Below, one piece after another: positions 6,658-16,291 of a DNA stretch of 64,000 nucleotides. Every line of letters begins with the position of its first letter. The stretch's first letter is position 1. The DNA comes from Halorientalis sp. LT38. Its GTDB lineage: Archaea; Halobacteriota; Halobacteria; Halobacteriales; Haloarculaceae. The position numbers and the translations under genes are program-made. The stretch is taken from contig NZ_JAYEZN010000001.1 of the NCBI RefSeq assembly GCF_037031225.1, positions 3,100,001 through 3,164,000 on the forward strand, in the 5' to 3' direction. The notes under the pieces were generated by a model. The model was not told where the DNA came from and made no database searches. It saw only the letters and a list, made by a program, of their open reading frames with translations.

Positions 6658-7851
6658 ATGTCGACGGCGAGCGCGACCGTCTCGAAGTGGACCCGGCGGT
6701 TCGTCGCGGCCGGAGCCTGCTTTCTGGTCCTCTGGGGCCTCGCCGCCGTCGCCGGGCTCCCGCGCCGGACGGAGGTGACCCTCGCGCTGTTCGGCTTCGT
6801 GTTCCACACCCTCTTCGGGAAGGCCTACGCGCTCGTCCCCTCGTACTTCGACCGGGGGCTCGCGTTTCCGCACGCGCCGGCGGTCCACCTGCCGCTCTCC
6901 GTCGGCGGCGTCGCGGCCCTCGCGGCGGCTGGTCTGCCCCGGGTTCCGACCGCAGTCGCCGCCGCGGGCGCCCTGTTCTGGGCGACCGGCGTCGCCGTCT
7001 TCCTCGGGACGCTCGCCTGGACGGTCCGGGACAACCCCACGGGAGCCGAAACCGGGACCGGGGACCACGACGCCGACCGGCGGTCGGTGGATCGCTTCGC
7101 CAACGCCGCGATGCCCATCGCCTTCGCCTACCTCGCGCTCGGCAGCTACGCGCTGCTCGCTGCGCATCTCCCGCTCCCCAGCCCGTTCGACGGTTACGCC
7201 CCCCGACGCACGCACCTGTTCGCCGCCGGGACCGCCGCCCTGCTCGTCTTCGCCATCGGGTTCCGACTCCTCCCCCGTCTGCTCGTCGCGTCGCCACCGG
7301 AGTCCCTGGTCGCGCTCGCGCTTCCTTTCGGCGCGCTCGCACCGCTGCTTCTGGCCAATACGCTGCCCGCCGGCCCGTTCTTCCGGTTCGGGGCCGCCGT
7401 CGAGACCCTGGCGGTGGTCGCGTACGCGCTGGCAGTCCTGGCGCTCGTCGTCGAGAGCGACCGTGAACGGGTCGGCCGTTACGGCGTCGTCGCGGGTGCG
7501 CTGTTCGGCGTCGCCGTCGTCGGACTGGGGGTCCAGTTCGCCGTAGCCGGCCTCGACCCCACGCTCATCGCGTCCCACTACCGGTTCGCGCTGATCGGCT
7601 TCCTCGGGCTGACGATCGTGGGCGTCGCCGTCCAGTTCTACCCGCCGGCCGTCGGGGAGTTCCCCGTCGACGGCGACTGGATCGCCCTCGGCGCGATGGC
7701 GGGGCTGGGCGGCGGCCTCGTCCTCGACCTGTTCGGCCGACTCGCCGGTCTCCCGGCAGTCGCGACCGCGGGCCTCGGGATCGCACTGCTGGGCGCGCTC
7801 TCCTACGCCGGCCTCCTGTTCGGGATCTTCCGCCAGCGGGCGCGGCGCTAG
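6658..7851 (+). CDS. Polytopic membrane protein, NnrS / haem-copper-oxidase-subunit-I-like
   Basis: A 397-residue protein with about 12 hydrophobic segments, starting at the ATG at 6658. Histidines sit in or next to membrane segments (FVFHTLFGKAYALVPSYF, APAVHLPL, RRTHLFAAG, SHYRFALIG), a layout reminiscent of NnrS and of shortened oxidase subunit I-like proteins that respond to nitric oxide. The protein at 45421 has a similar size, topology and regulatory palindrome, so the two may be distant paralogues. A role in NO handling or haem/copper delivery is plausible, but no full haem-copper ligand set can be shown by eye. The stop overlaps the convergent 7848-8450 gene by 4 bases. Confidence 0.6.
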   Translation: MSTASATVSKWTRRFVAAGACFLVLWGLAAVAGLPRRTEVTLALFGFVFHTLFGKAYALVPSYFDRGLAFPHAPAVHLPLSVGGVAALAAAGLPRVPTAVAAAGALFWATGVAVFLGTLAWTVRDNPTGAETGTGDHDADRRSVDRFANAAMPIAFAYLALGSYALLAAHLPLPSPFDGYAPRRTHLFAAGTAALLVFAIGFRLLPRLLVASPPESLVALALPFGALAPLLLANTLPAGPFFRFGAAVETLAVVAYALAVLALVVESDRERVGRYGVVAGALFGVAVVGLGVQFAVAGLDPTLIASHYRFALIGFLGLTIVGVAVQFYPPAVGEFPVDGDWIALGAMAGLGGGLVLDLFGRLAGLPAVATAGLGIALLGALSYAGLLFGIFRQRARR

Positions 7852-8450
7852 AACGGCGTCTCCGGCCCGTCCGCGTACCCCTCCTCGTTGGGGACGCCCG
7901 GCTGACCACCGCCCGCGCCGCCGCGGGGATCCGGGAGCGCGCCGGACTCGAGGTAGCGAGCCTCGTGATCGCGGAGCTCCTCGTTGATCACCGAACTCTT
8001 GTGATGCATCCCGTCGACACGCACCCGAACGAGGTCGTACTCGTGGCGGTCGGCGAGGCCGTTCCAGGCGCGGAACGAGCCCTTCGCGAGCGTCGTGCTC
8101 TGGGGGCAAAACTCGGTGGTGGGCGTGAATTCGGCCCGGAGGACGCGGCGGTCGCCGGCGTCCGGCCCGTCGACGTCGGCGTCCGGACGCTCGCGGGCGT
8201 ACCGGTAGCCCGCGTCGGGGTGGCGCACGTCGAGGTTGAGCCGGGCCAGGTTGTAGCCGAAGGTCATGTCGTAGACCCCGCGTTCGTCGAACAGCCAGCG
8301 GGTCAGCCGGTGGAAGGCGACGTGGTCCCGGCCCGTGAGCACGTCGTGATCGGTCAGAAACGCGCCGGGCTCGGGGATGCTCCCCGGGACGAACGCGTCG
8401 TAGTCGTCGAACGTCGCGTCGTCGGCGGAGAAGGGCGAGGGGATGTCCAT
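7848..8450 (-). CDS. Unidentified conserved-looking soluble protein
   Basis: A 200-residue acidic protein without signal peptide or membrane segment. The most distinctive stretch is EFTPTTEFCPQSTTLAKGSF, followed later by VRVRVDGMHHKSSVINEEL; a single Cys beside Pro, and a His-His pair, may form a metal or active site. The C-terminal 40 residues are Gly/Pro-rich and look disordered. I do not recognise the family. It lies directly downstream of narO on the same strand with its own CGAACACGTTCG element, which places it in the anaerobic regulon. Confidence 0.65.
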   Translation of the reverse strand: MDIPSPFSADDATFDDYDAFVPGSIPEPGAFLTDHDVLTGRDHVAFHRLTRWLFDERGVYDMTFGYNLARLNLDVRHPDAGYRYARERPDADVDGPDAGDRRVLRAEFTPTTEFCPQSTTLAKGSFRAWNGLADRHEYDLVRVRVDGMHHKSSVINEELRDHEARYLESGALPDPRGGAGGGQPGVPNEEGYADGPETPF

Positions 8451-8478
8451 ACTCCCGGTAGGACCCGCCGATCCCTGT

Positions 8479-8500
8479 GTTCGGCCCCGAACACGTTCGA
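8479..8500. promoter_or_regulatory. Nested NarO-type palindromes
   Basis: CCGAACACGTTCGA (8487-8500) overlaps a second inverted pair GTTCGGCCCCGAAC (8479-8492). They lie between the narO stop codon (8513) and the start of the 7848-8450 gene (8450). Confidence 0.6.
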
Positions 8501-8512
8501 GGGTCGGCGGCG

Positions 8513-9160
8513 TCAGCTCTCGTCGGCCGCCCCGCCGAACAGCGCGGCCATGAGCTTCGTCTGCGCGGCGGCGAGGTGTTCGGCGAACGTCGACGGCGCG
8601 ACCTCGAGCGCGGCCGCCACCTCCTCGGCGTTGGCGCCCTTCGGTCGCTCGAAGTAGCCCGCTTCGTGCGCGGTCCGCAACACTTCGCGCTGCCGGGGCG
8701 TGAACTCCCCCTTGTCGACGAAGACCGGTTCGGACCGGCTCCCGTCCTCGCCGGACCGCCGGAGCGACCGGACGGTGACCCCCTCCTCGCGCTCCCGCAG
8801 GTCGGCGACCACGTCGCGGAGGACGGCGAGGTCCTCGGCGATGAAGGAGAGCACGACCGAGCCGCCCTCGGCGCTCACGTCGCGCACCGGACAGCCGTGT
8901 CGCTCGACGAGTTCGCAGGCGCAGTTCTGCCCTGCCTGGCGTTCGAGCCGGTGGACCGTCTCGGAGTCGTAGCTGAACAGCGTCTCGCCGGGCACGTCGG
9001 ACCCTTCGACGGTGGCGTCGGTGGTCACCTCGACGGTCACCGTTCCGTCGACGGGGCGACTCTGGGAGACCGACCGGACCCGCCCGCCGGTGCTCATCGG
9101 GGCGACCGGACAGCAGTCCGGTTCCCTGACAGCGACGGTTGCGAGGATGCCTTCGGCCAT
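8513..9160 (-). CDS. narO: NarO, anaerobic regulator of denitrification genes
   Basis: A 215-residue regulator encoded divergently from the nitrate reductase operon, the same position as narO of Haloferax volcanii. It has the four-cysteine signature described for NarO (C-Xn-C-X-C-X7-C): Cys16/17, Cys80, Cys82 and Cys90, read in the stretch NCACELVERHGC. In Haloferax these cysteines are essential and are thought to form an oxygen-sensing site. The C terminus is an HTH_10 DNA-binding domain: FTPRQREVLRTAHEAGYFER, then NAEEVAAALEVAPSTFAEHL. It likely activates nir and nar genes when oxygen falls. It is the best candidate to bind the CCGAAC-N2-GTTCGG palindromes in this window. Confidence 0.92.
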   Translation of the reverse strand: MAEGILATVAVREPDCCPVAPMSTGGRVRSVSQSRPVDGTVTVEVTTDATVEGSDVPGETLFSYDSETVHRLERQAGQNCACELVERHGCPVRDVSAEGGSVVLSFIAEDLAVLRDVVADLREREEGVTVRSLRRSGEDGSRSEPVFVDKGEFTPRQREVLRTAHEAGYFERPKGANAEEVAAALEVAPSTFAEHLAAAQTKLMAALFGGAADES

Positions 9161-9388
9161 GTTCCCCGGTCGCCCGCCCCGGACAAAACCGTTGCCCTCG
9201 ATTTAAAGGCCCCCTATTCAGTGGGTCGCACTCTAACAGCGGTCACGGCCCAGCCACACCTATTCGCGCTTCGACACCGACCCGACGGACGTTGGGACGG
9301 CGGACCGCCGGCGACGGCGCCGGCAAGGGGTCCGACCCGAGCGAGCGGTCGTCCCGCAGGTCGCGAATCGACGGCTTTCCGACCACGC
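9161..9388 (+). promoter_or_regulatory. narO / nar operon divergent promoter region
   Basis: This 228-base gap carries a TATA-like ATTTAAAG at about 9201-9208 on the plus strand. I find no CGAAC-N2-GTTCG palindrome in it, unlike most other candidate NarO targets nearby; only scattered TTCG half-sites occur (for example near 9261-9272). The region 9240-9385 contains no convincing gene. Confidence 0.5.
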
Positions 9389-10033
9389 ATGCAAGGCAAA
9401 ACGATCGTCATTCTGCTCGTACTGCTCGCGGTGTTGCTCCCGACGTGGTACGTGGCATCACAGGGCGAGCCACCGTCCGAGGAGATACAGATCGACCAGA
9501 GCGTCAACGAGATCAGCCCGCTCGAAGGGTTTCTCGACACGCCGAACAAACTGTCGCCCAGCCAGGTCGGGGTGATCGTCTGGATCGCCCTGTTTGCCCT
9601 CGTGGGCACCCTCGCCTTCTTCCATCGCTTCATGAACCGCGCGGCTCGGCCCGACGCCGGGGTCGACGCCACGGTTCGGGGGACCTCGGAGGCGACCGAT
9701 GGCGGGGCCGCCGAGGGCGCCAGCGGGCCCTCGTCCGATTCGCGCTCCGACGGGGGCGTCGTCTCGCTCCCCTGGATCGAGACCGAGGATCGCTGGCTCG
9801 TGGAGTACCACGCAGCCAGCGACGCGAAGGAGGGGCTGATCGCGATGGGCGGGCTGACCGTCCTGACGATCGCCTTCGCGGCCCTGTTCACCGGCGAGTA
9901 CCTCACGCTGGCCCGGACCCAGTACTTCGGCGTCTACGCCTTCGGGATGTTCATGTCGCTGACCGGGCTCACGGTGTCGTACTACGCCTGGTTCATGCCC
10001 CACATGGAAGTGGCCGAACGGAGGGGACACTGA
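9389..10033 (+). CDS. Membrane subunit at the head of the nar operon
   Basis: A 214-residue membrane protein, first gene of the nitrate-respiration operon, starting at the ATG at 9389. Predicted helices: residues 4-22 (IVILLVLLAVLLPTWYV), about 57-77, and two near the C terminus (LIAMGGLTVLTIAFAALFTG; YFGVYAFGMFMSLTGLTVSY). A Gly/Ser-rich acidic linker of about 40 residues separates the halves. It occupies the position of narA in other haloarchaeal nar clusters and precedes Rieske and cytochrome b subunits, so it probably belongs to the membrane quinol-oxidising module. No cofactor motif is evident. The stop overlaps the next ATG (TGATG). Confidence 0.75.
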   Translation: MQGKTIVILLVLLAVLLPTWYVASQGEPPSEEIQIDQSVNEISPLEGFLDTPNKLSPSQVGVIVWIALFALVGTLAFFHRFMNRAARPDAGVDATVRGTSEATDGGAAEGASGPSSDSRSDGGVVSLPWIETEDRWLVEYHAASDAKEGLIAMGGLTVLTIAFAALFTGEYLTLARTQYFGVYAFGMFMSLTGLTVSYYAWFMPHMEVAERRGH

Positions 10034-10740
10034 TGGACCGCGAGACGACCGACGCCGATCTGGGCCGGACGTACCCGACGGGCGACGAGGGTGACGCGAG
10101 CGACGGCGGCTGTCCCTGTTCGGCCACCGGCGACGCGATGGCCGGCGGCCGCCCGAGCATCTACCAGGACTTCTACGGCGACTGCCGCGCCGAGATGGAG
10201 CGCCGCGACTACGCCAAGGCGCTCGCGACCATCGGCGGACTCACCGCCGTCGGCAGCCTGACCGCGCCGCTTTTGAGCCTGACGCAGGTCTTCGAGCGCG
10301 AGTACACGGGGCCGATCTACTCCGACGGCGTCGCGCTGGTCGACGACGCCGGCGAGCGGATCCAGGAGGGGCGGCTCTCGGCGGGCGAACAGCTGACCGT
10401 CTTCCCCGAGCCCCGGCCCGGACTGGCCGACTCGCCGACGCTGCTCGTCCGGTTCGAGGAGGGCGAGTACGGCGGCGACACGAACCTCGAGTACACCGTC
10501 GGCGGGTACGCCGCCTACTCGAAGGTGTGTACCCACGCCGGCTGCATGGTCGCCGACCGGGACGGCACGACGATGGTCTGTCCCTGCCACTCCGGCCGGT
10601 TCGACCCGCTCTCGGGCGCGGCGGTCACCGGTGGGCCGCCACCACGCAAACTCCCGCAACTCCCGATCACGCTGTCGAGCGAGGGGCACCTCGTCGCTAC
10701 CGCCGACTTCGAGGGCACCATCGGCCCGGGGGGTGAGTGA
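10033..10740 (+). CDS. narB: Rieske iron-sulfur protein of the nitrate-respiration complex
   Basis: A 235-residue Rieske protein. Box 1 is CTHAGC (Cys166, His168, Cys171) and box 2 CPCHSG (Cys183, Cys185, His186): Cys166, His168, Cys183 and His186 bind the [2Fe-2S] cluster and Cys171-Cys185 form the disulfide. [12 protein letters not shown] proline loop follows. A hydrophobic anchor at residues 62-85 is preceded by a cysteine-containing N terminus (GGCPCS) rather than a twin-arginine signal. With the adjacent cytochrome b it makes a bc1-like module passing quinol electrons toward NarGH, as proposed for haloarchaeal outward-facing nitrate reductase. The symbol follows my memory of Haloferax mediterranei usage. 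Confidence 0.93.
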   Translation: MDRETTDADLGRTYPTGDEGDASDGGCPCSATGDAMAGGRPSIYQDFYGDCRAEMERRDYAKALATIGGLTAVGSLTAPLLSLTQVFEREYTGPIYSDGVALVDDAGERIQEGRLSAGEQLTVFPEPRPGLADSPTLLVRFEEGEYGGDTNLEYTVGGYAAYSKVCTHAGCMVADRDGTTMVCPCHSGRFDPLSGAAVTGGPPPRKLPQLPITLSSEGHLVATADFEGTIGPGGE

Positions 10741-12149
10741 TGGGGCGACTCGACCGCATCTACGGCTTCTTCGACGACCGGCTGGATCTGACCGAGAGCC
10801 AGTCGTTCCTCGGGAAGGCCTTCCCCGCAGAGGATTCGTTCCTCCTCGGGGAGGTCGCCCTCTTTTGCTTCCTGATCCTCGTGCTGACGGGGATGTTCCT
10901 CGGCTTCTTCTTCGAGCCGAGCACCACGGAGGTCGAGTACGAGGGCAGCGTCGCCGAGTACCAGGGCGAGGACCTCCCGGAGGCGTTCGTGAGCGTCCTC
11001 AACATCACCTACGACGTGCCCTTCGGGATGCTCCTGCGCCGGATGCACCACTGGGCCGCGCACCTGTTCGTCGCCTCGATGGCGTTGCACATGCTCAGGG
11101 TCTTCTTCAACGGGGCCTACCGCAACCCGCGGGAGCTCAACTGGCTCGTGGGCACCGGGCTGGCCGGCACGTCGATGTTCGCGGCCTACACGGGCTACGC
11201 GTTACCGTTCGACGAGTTCGCCAGCACGGCCGTCGGCATCGGTTACAACGTGGCCCTGTCGGTCCCCATCATAGGCGAGACTCTCGGGCAACTGGTCTTC
11301 GGTGGGAGCTTCCCGTCCAGCGCCACGATACCCAGACTCTTCTTCCTGCACGTACTCGTCTTGCCGCTGGTCATCGCGGGACTGTTAGCGCTGCACATGG
11401 GGATCCTGATACGCCAGAAGCACACCGAGGCCGAGCGGGACGGCGACGTCCCGGGTCGTGAGCCCGTCGACCGGGACGACGGCAGCGTCGTGGTCGGTCT
11501 GCCAGCCGTGCCCAACCAGGTCGCGGTGAGCGCCGTCGTGTTCTTCCTGACGCTGGCGGTGCTCTCCCTGCTGGCCGGGTTCCTGCCGGTCCACAACATC
11601 GCCGAGTACGGCCCCAACAACCCGGCGTCGACCCCGTCGCTGGTGATGCCAGACTGGTTCCTGATGTGGGGCTACGGGTTCCTGAAGCTCGTGCCGTCGT
11701 GGCTGAGCTTCGACCTGCTCGGGATTCACGTCAGTTCCGAGTTCGTCGGCGGCCTGCTGCTGCCCGGCCTGGTGTTCGCGGTGGTGGCCGCCTGGCCGTT
11801 CATCGACTACAGCGAGGAGCAGGTCCACTTCGCCGAGAGCCCGCTGAAACGGCCCTGGCAGACGGCGGTCGGGATCGCCGGCGTGACCTTCATCATGGTG
11901 GCCTCGATCGCCGGCATGGACGTGATCGTGGCGGACCTCGTCGGCGCCTCGACGGCGGCCATCAGGCCGTACCTGCTCGGGGCGCTGCTGACCGTCCCCG
12001 TGGTCGCGGGGTTGATCACGTACGTGACGCTCCGTGAACCGGACGCGGACCCGCCCACGGAGGGCGAGGAGACGGCGGCGGACGGGCGAGGCGAATCGGG
12101 CGGTCGAACTGACGGCGACGCGAGCGACGACGGAGGTACGGATGACTGA
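10740..12149 (+). CDS. narC: Cytochrome b subunit of the nitrate-respiration complex
   Basis: A 469-residue cytochrome b combining the N-terminal four-helix haem domain and the C-terminal subunit-IV-like domain. Haem-ligand helices are visible: [20 protein letters not shown] (near residues 100-120) and [20 protein letters not shown] (near 201-220), giving paired His ligands. The C-terminal part holds [17 protein letters not shown], similar to the PEWYFL quinol-site motif, here PDWF. The ATG at 10740 overlaps the narB stop (TGATG); an in-frame GTG lies one codon earlier. The last 35 residues are acidic and disordered. It likely oxidises menaquinol. Confidence 0.93.
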   Translation: MGRLDRIYGFFDDRLDLTESQSFLGKAFPAEDSFLLGEVALFCFLILVLTGMFLGFFFEPSTTEVEYEGSVAEYQGEDLPEAFVSVLNITYDVPFGMLLRRMHHWAAHLFVASMALHMLRVFFNGAYRNPRELNWLVGTGLAGTSMFAAYTGYALPFDEFASTAVGIGYNVALSVPIIGETLGQLVFGGSFPSSATIPRLFFLHVLVLPLVIAGLLALHMGILIRQKHTEAERDGDVPGREPVDRDDGSVVVGLPAVPNQVAVSAVVFFLTLAVLSLLAGFLPVHNIAEYGPNNPASTPSLVMPDWFLMWGYGFLKLVPSWLSFDLLGIHVSSEFVGGLLLPGLVFAVVAAWPFIDYSEEQVHFAESPLKRPWQTAVGIAGVTFIMVASIAGMDVIVADLVGASTAAIRPYLLGALLTVPVVAGLITYVTLREPDADPPTEGEETAADGRGESGGRTDGDASDDGGTDD

Positions 12150-12318
12150 CATGGCACTGGACGCACGGCGGTATCGCTGGCTGGATCGGGCGAGCAAACT
12201 CGTCGGGGTCGCGCTGATCGCAGCGGGCCTCGAGGTCGGCGGCGGCACGGCGACGGGCCTCGTGCTGGCGGCGCTGGGCGTGACCTGTGGACTGGCAACC
12301 GTGGTGATCGACCGATGA
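12142..12318 (+). CDS. Small two-helix membrane protein between narC and narG
   Basis: A 58-residue protein whose ATG at 12142 overlaps the end of narC by 8 bases and whose stop overlaps the narG start (ATGA). A second possible start is the ATG at 12151. Two short hydrophobic helices ([33 protein letters not shown]) are joined by Gly/Thr. A small ORF in this position is found in other haloarchaeal nar operons; it may be an accessory membrane subunit. No cofactor motif. Confidence 0.75.
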   Translation: MTDMALDARRYRWLDRASKLVGVALIAAGLEVGGGTATGLVLAALGVTCGLATVVIDR

Positions 12319-15215
12319 GCGGCGGCCGGGACACAGGGGAGGACGCGGCGGACGTCGACGCCGCGCGCCGGGACTTCCTGAAAGGGATCGGCGCGGCGAC
12401 GGCGGTCGGCGTCACCGGGTTCGGCCTGGGACAGCAGAGCGAGATGAACAGTTTAGAGGTCGTCGACGATCCCATCGGGGAGTACCCCTACCGGGACTGG
12501 GAGGACCTCTACCGCGAGGAGTGGGACTGGGACTCGACGGCCCGGTCGACCCACTCGGTCAACTGCACCGGCAGTTGCTCGTGGGAGGTGTTCGTCCGCA
12601 ACGGCCAGGTCTGGCGCGAGGAGCAGGCCGGCGACTACCCGCAGTTCGACGAGGACGCGCCCGACCCGAACCCCCGGGGGTGTCAGAAGGGGGCCTGTTA
12701 CTCCGATTACGTCAACGCCGACCAGCGCATTCTCCACCCGCTCCGTCGCGTCGGCGAGCGCGGCGAGGGGCAGTGGCAGCGGATCTCCTGGGACGAGGCC
12801 CTGACGGATATCGCCGAGGAGGTGATCGACACGGTCCAGGACGGAGAGTACGACGCCATCTCCGGGTTCACCCCGATTCCGGCGATGAGTCCCGTCTCCT
12901 TCGCCAGCGGCTCCCGCCTCATCAACCTGCTCGGTGGCGTCTCCCACAGCTTCTACGACTGGTACTCGGACCTGCCGCCGGGTCAGCCGATCACCTGGGG
13001 CACCCAGACGGAGAACGCCGAGAGCGCCGACTGGTACAACGCCGACTACATCATCGCGTGGGGCTCGAACATCAACGTCACGCGGATCCCCGACGCGAAG
13101 TACTTCCTCGAAGCCGCCTACAACGGCACGAAGCGGGTCGGGATCTTCACGGACTACTCGCAGACGGCGATCCACACCGACGAGTGGATCAGTCCGGAAC
13201 CGGGCACCGACACCGCCCTGGCGCTGGGTATGGCCCGCGTCATCGTCGACGAGGGGCTGTACGACGCGGCCCACCTCAAAGAGCAGACCGACATGCCGCT
13301 CCTGGTTCGCGAGGACACCGGGAAGTTCCTCCGGGCCAGCGAGGTGCGGGGACTCACCGTGCAGGCCGACCGCCCCGACCAGATGTTCGTCATGCAGGAC
13401 GCAGGGGGGAACCTGCGCGTCGCGCCGGGGTCGCTCGGTGAACGCGACGGCCAGTACGATCCCAGCGAGAGCATCGCGCTGGACTTCGATCCGCAACTGT
13501 CGGTCGAGCGCGCGGTGTCGACGACCGACGGCAACGTACAGGTTCGATCCGTCTGGAACAACCTGACCGACGAACTGGAAAACTACACGCCCGAGTACAT
13601 CTACGAGGAGACCGGCGTGGGCCGGCAGACCCACCAGGAGATCGCCCGGGAGTTCGCGGAGGCCGAGAAGGCGAAGATCATCCACGGCAAGGGCGTCAAC
13701 GACTGGTACCACAACGACCTGGGCAACCGCGCGATCCAGTTGCTCGTCACGCTGACGGGCAATCTGGGCGAGCAGGGCACGGGCCTCGACCACTACGTCG
13801 GCCAGGAGAAGATCTGGACCTTCAAGGGGTGGCAGACCCTCTCGTTCCCCACCGGCTCGGTCCGGGGCGTGCCCACGACGCTGTGGACCTACTTCCACGC
13901 GGGCATCCTCGACAACACCGACCCCGACACCGCGGCGAAGATCCGCGAGTCCGTCGAGAAGGGCTGGATGCCGCTCTATCCCTCGGAGCGGTCCGACGGC
14001 TCCCGTCCGGACCCCTCGGTCCTCTTCGTCTGGCGGGGCAACTACTTCAACCAGGCCAAGGGCAACGTCGCCGTCGAGGAACAGCTCTGGCCGAAACTCG
14101 ACCTCGTCGTCGACGTGAACTTCCGGATGGACTCGACGGCGATGAACGCCGACATCGTCCTGCCGACGGCGAGCCACTACGAGAAACACGACCTCTCGAT
14201 GACGGACATGCACACCTACGTGCATCCCTTTACCCCGGCGGTCGAACCGCTGGGCGAGTCCAAGACCGACTGGCAGATCTTCCGGGAACTGGCCGCGAAG
14301 ATCCAGGAACTCGCCACCCAGCGCGGGATCGACCCGATCCCCGACCGGAAGTTCGATCGCGAGATCGACCTGACGAGCGTCCACGACGACTACGTCCGGG
14401 ACTGGGAGACCGGCGAGGCGGGTGCGCTGACCGGTGACAAGGCGGCCTCCGAGTACATCCTCGAACACTCAGAGGAATCCAATCCCGAGGGCACCGACGA
14501 GCAACTCACGTTCGACGACATCGACGAACAGCCACGACGGTTGCTGGACACGGGCGATCACTGGACCTCGCCGATCGAGGAGGGCGAGGCCTACACGCCC
14601 TGGAAGCGCTACGTCCAGGACAAGGAGCCGTGGCCGACGTTCACGGGGCGCCAGCAGTACTACGTCGACCACGACTGGTTCCTCGAACTGGGCGAACAAC
14701 TGCCGACGCACAAGTCGCCGCCGACGCTGCAGGAGAAGTCGGACTACCCGCTGCGGTACAACACGCCGCACGGGCGGTGGTCGATCCACTCGACCTGGCG
14801 GGACAACGAGAAGATGCTCCGCCTCCAGCGCGGGGAACCCGTCGTCTACCTCAACCCCGAGGACATGGCCGAGCGGGGCATCGAGGACGGCGACACCGTC
14901 ACGGTGTACAACGACCTCGCCGAAGTCGAGGTCCAGGCCAAGGAGTACCCAAGCAGCGAACCCGGCACCGTCAGGATGTACTTCGCCTGGGAGAAGTTCC
15001 AGTTCCCCGACGGCGACAACTTCAACAGCCTCGTCCCGATGTACATGAAACCCACACAGCTCGTCCAGTATCCCGAGGACACCGGCGAACACCTGCACTT
15101 CTTCCCCAACTACTGGGGTCCCACCGGCGTCAACAGCGAGGTCCGCGTCGAGGTCGAAGCGATCGACGGCGCGGACGGCACTTCGGGGGCGACCGACGGA
15201 GGTGACGGCCAGTGA
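12315..15215 (+). CDS. narG: Respiratory nitrate reductase, catalytic molybdopterin subunit
   Basis: A 966-residue member of the DMSO reductase superfamily. The twin-arginine signal (ARRDFLKGIG, residues 17-26) indicates export, so the active site faces outside, unlike E. coli NarG. The FS0 cluster ligands follow the NarG pattern exactly: His80, Cys84, Cys88 and Cys123 (same spacing as E. coli His50, Cys54, Cys58, Cys93). The stretch YDWYSDLPPGQPITWG at 214-229 carries the aspartate that ligates molybdenum in NarG-type enzymes and confirms the NarG rather than NapA/Nas branch. Shorter than the bacterial protein (about 1250), as is usual for archaeal NarG. It starts with an ATGA overlap and ends over the GTG of narH. 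Confidence 0.97.
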   Translation: MSGGRDTGEDAADVDAARRDFLKGIGAATAVGVTGFGLGQQSEMNSLEVVDDPIGEYPYRDWEDLYREEWDWDSTARSTHSVNCTGSCSWEVFVRNGQVWREEQAGDYPQFDEDAPDPNPRGCQKGACYSDYVNADQRILHPLRRVGERGEGQWQRISWDEALTDIAEEVIDTVQDGEYDAISGFTPIPAMSPVSFASGSRLINLLGGVSHSFYDWYSDLPPGQPITWGTQTENAESADWYNADYIIAWGSNINVTRIPDAKYFLEAAYNGTKRVGIFTDYSQTAIHTDEWISPEPGTDTALALGMARVIVDEGLYDAAHLKEQTDMPLLVREDTGKFLRASEVRGLTVQADRPDQMFVMQDAGGNLRVAPGSLGERDGQYDPSESIALDFDPQLSVERAVSTTDGNVQVRSVWNNLTDELENYTPEYIYEETGVGRQTHQEIAREFAEAEKAKIIHGKGVNDWYHNDLGNRAIQLLVTLTGNLGEQGTGLDHYVGQEKIWTFKGWQTLSFPTGSVRGVPTTLWTYFHAGILDNTDPDTAAKIRESVEKGWMPLYPSERSDGSRPDPSVLFVWRGNYFNQAKGNVAVEEQLWPKLDLVVDVNFRMDSTAMNADIVLPTASHYEKHDLSMTDMHTYVHPFTPAVEPLGESKTDWQIFRELAAKIQELATQRGIDPIPDRKFDREIDLTSVHDDYVRDWETGEAGALTGDKAASEYILEHSEESNPEGTDEQLTFDDIDEQPRRLLDTGDHWTSPIEEGEAYTPWKRYVQDKEPWPTFTGRQQYYVDHDWFLELGEQLPTHKSPPTLQEKSDYPLRYNTPHGRWSIHSTWRDNEKMLRLQRGEPVVYLNPEDMAERGIEDGDTVTVYNDLAEVEVQAKEYPSSEPGTVRMYFAWEKFQFPDGDNFNSLVPMYMKPTQLVQYPEDTGEHLHFFPNYWGPTGVNSEVRVEVEAIDGADGTSGATDGGDGQ

Positions 15216-16291
15216 GTTCCCAGTCCGACGGCGGCGGCAGCGAAACGCCGGAGGGCGTCGACCTCGCGGAGGGGATCGACCACCAGGTCGCGATGGTGAT
15301 GGACCTGAACAAGTGCATCGGCTGCCAGACATGCACCATCGCCTGCAAGACCAACTGGACCGAGGGCGGCGGCCGGGATTACATGTACTGGAACAACGTG
15401 GAGACCCGGCCCGGCTCGGGCTACCCGCGCGACTGGGAGGAGATGGGCGGCGGCTGGGAGTCCGACGAGCACAGCGAGCGGTCGCCCGGCCAGCTCCCCG
15501 AGAAGGAGGAGTACGGCCGCGCCTGGGAGTTCAACCACGAGCAGATCTTCTACGAGGGCAGCGACGAACCGCTCCGCCCCATGGACGGCGCGGAGTGGGG
15601 CCCCAACTGGGACGAGGACCAGGGCGCCGGCGAGTACCCCAACTCCTACTACTTCTACCTGCCCCGGATCTGCAACCACTGCACCCACCCCTCCTGCGTG
15701 GAGGCCTGCCCGCGCTCGGCGCTGTACAAGCGCGAGGAGGACGGCATCGTCCTGGTCGACCAGGAACGCTGCCGGGGCTACCGCTACTGCGTCGAGGGCT
15801 GTCCCTACAAGAAGGTGTACTACAACTCGGTGACGAAGAATAGCGAGAAGTGCATCTTCTGTTATCCCCGCATCGAGGGCGAGGGGCCGGACGACGAGGT
15901 CCGACCCCCGTCCTGTGCGGCGGACTGTCCGCCGCAGTTGCGGCTCGTGGGCTTCCTCGACGACGAGGAGGGGCCGATCCACAAGCTCGTGAACGAACAC
16001 GAGGTGGCGGTCCAGTTGCACCCCGAGTACCGCACCGAACCCAACGTCTTCTACATCCCGCCCTTCGCCCCGCCACAGCACTCCGACGCGGGCGAGAGCC
16101 TCGAGTCGGAGCGCATCCCGCGCAACTACCTCGAGGAGCTGTTCGGCCCCGAAGTAAACGAGGCGCTGAACACGATCGAGCGCGAGCGCAACCGGGTCGA
16201 ACGGGGCGAGGAGAGCGAGGTGATGGACATCCTGACGACGGACAACCCTGCCCAACAGTATCGGCTGGAGGTCTTCGACGATGAAGAGTAA
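15212..16291 (+). CDS. narH: Respiratory nitrate reductase, iron-sulfur subunit
   Basis: A 359-residue four-cluster ferredoxin-like subunit, starting with GTG inside the narG stop. The first cysteine set is CIGCQTCTIACK (residues about 36-47); the others are CNHCTHPSCVEACP, CRGYRYCVEGCP, CIFC and SCAADCPP. In E. coli NarH the third set reads CRGWRMC, where Trp replaces a cluster Cys and gives a [3Fe-4S] centre; here the Trp is Tyr, so a [3Fe-4S] centre is still expected. It has no export signal of its own and probably travels with NarG. It transfers electrons from the membrane haem subunit to NarG. Confidence 0.96.
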   Translation: MSSQSDGGGSETPEGVDLAEGIDHQVAMVMDLNKCIGCQTCTIACKTNWTEGGGRDYMYWNNVETRPGSGYPRDWEEMGGGWESDEHSERSPGQLPEKEEYGRAWEFNHEQIFYEGSDEPLRPMDGAEWGPNWDEDQGAGEYPNSYYFYLPRICNHCTHPSCVEACPRSALYKREEDGIVLVDQERCRGYRYCVEGCPYKKVYYNSVTKNSEKCIFCYPRIEGEGPDDEVRPPSCAADCPPQLRLVGFLDDEEGPIHKLVNEHEVAVQLHPEYRTEPNVFYIPPFAPPQHSDAGESLESERIPRNYLEELFGPEVNEALNTIERERNRVERGEESEVMDILTTDNPAQQYRLEVFDDEE

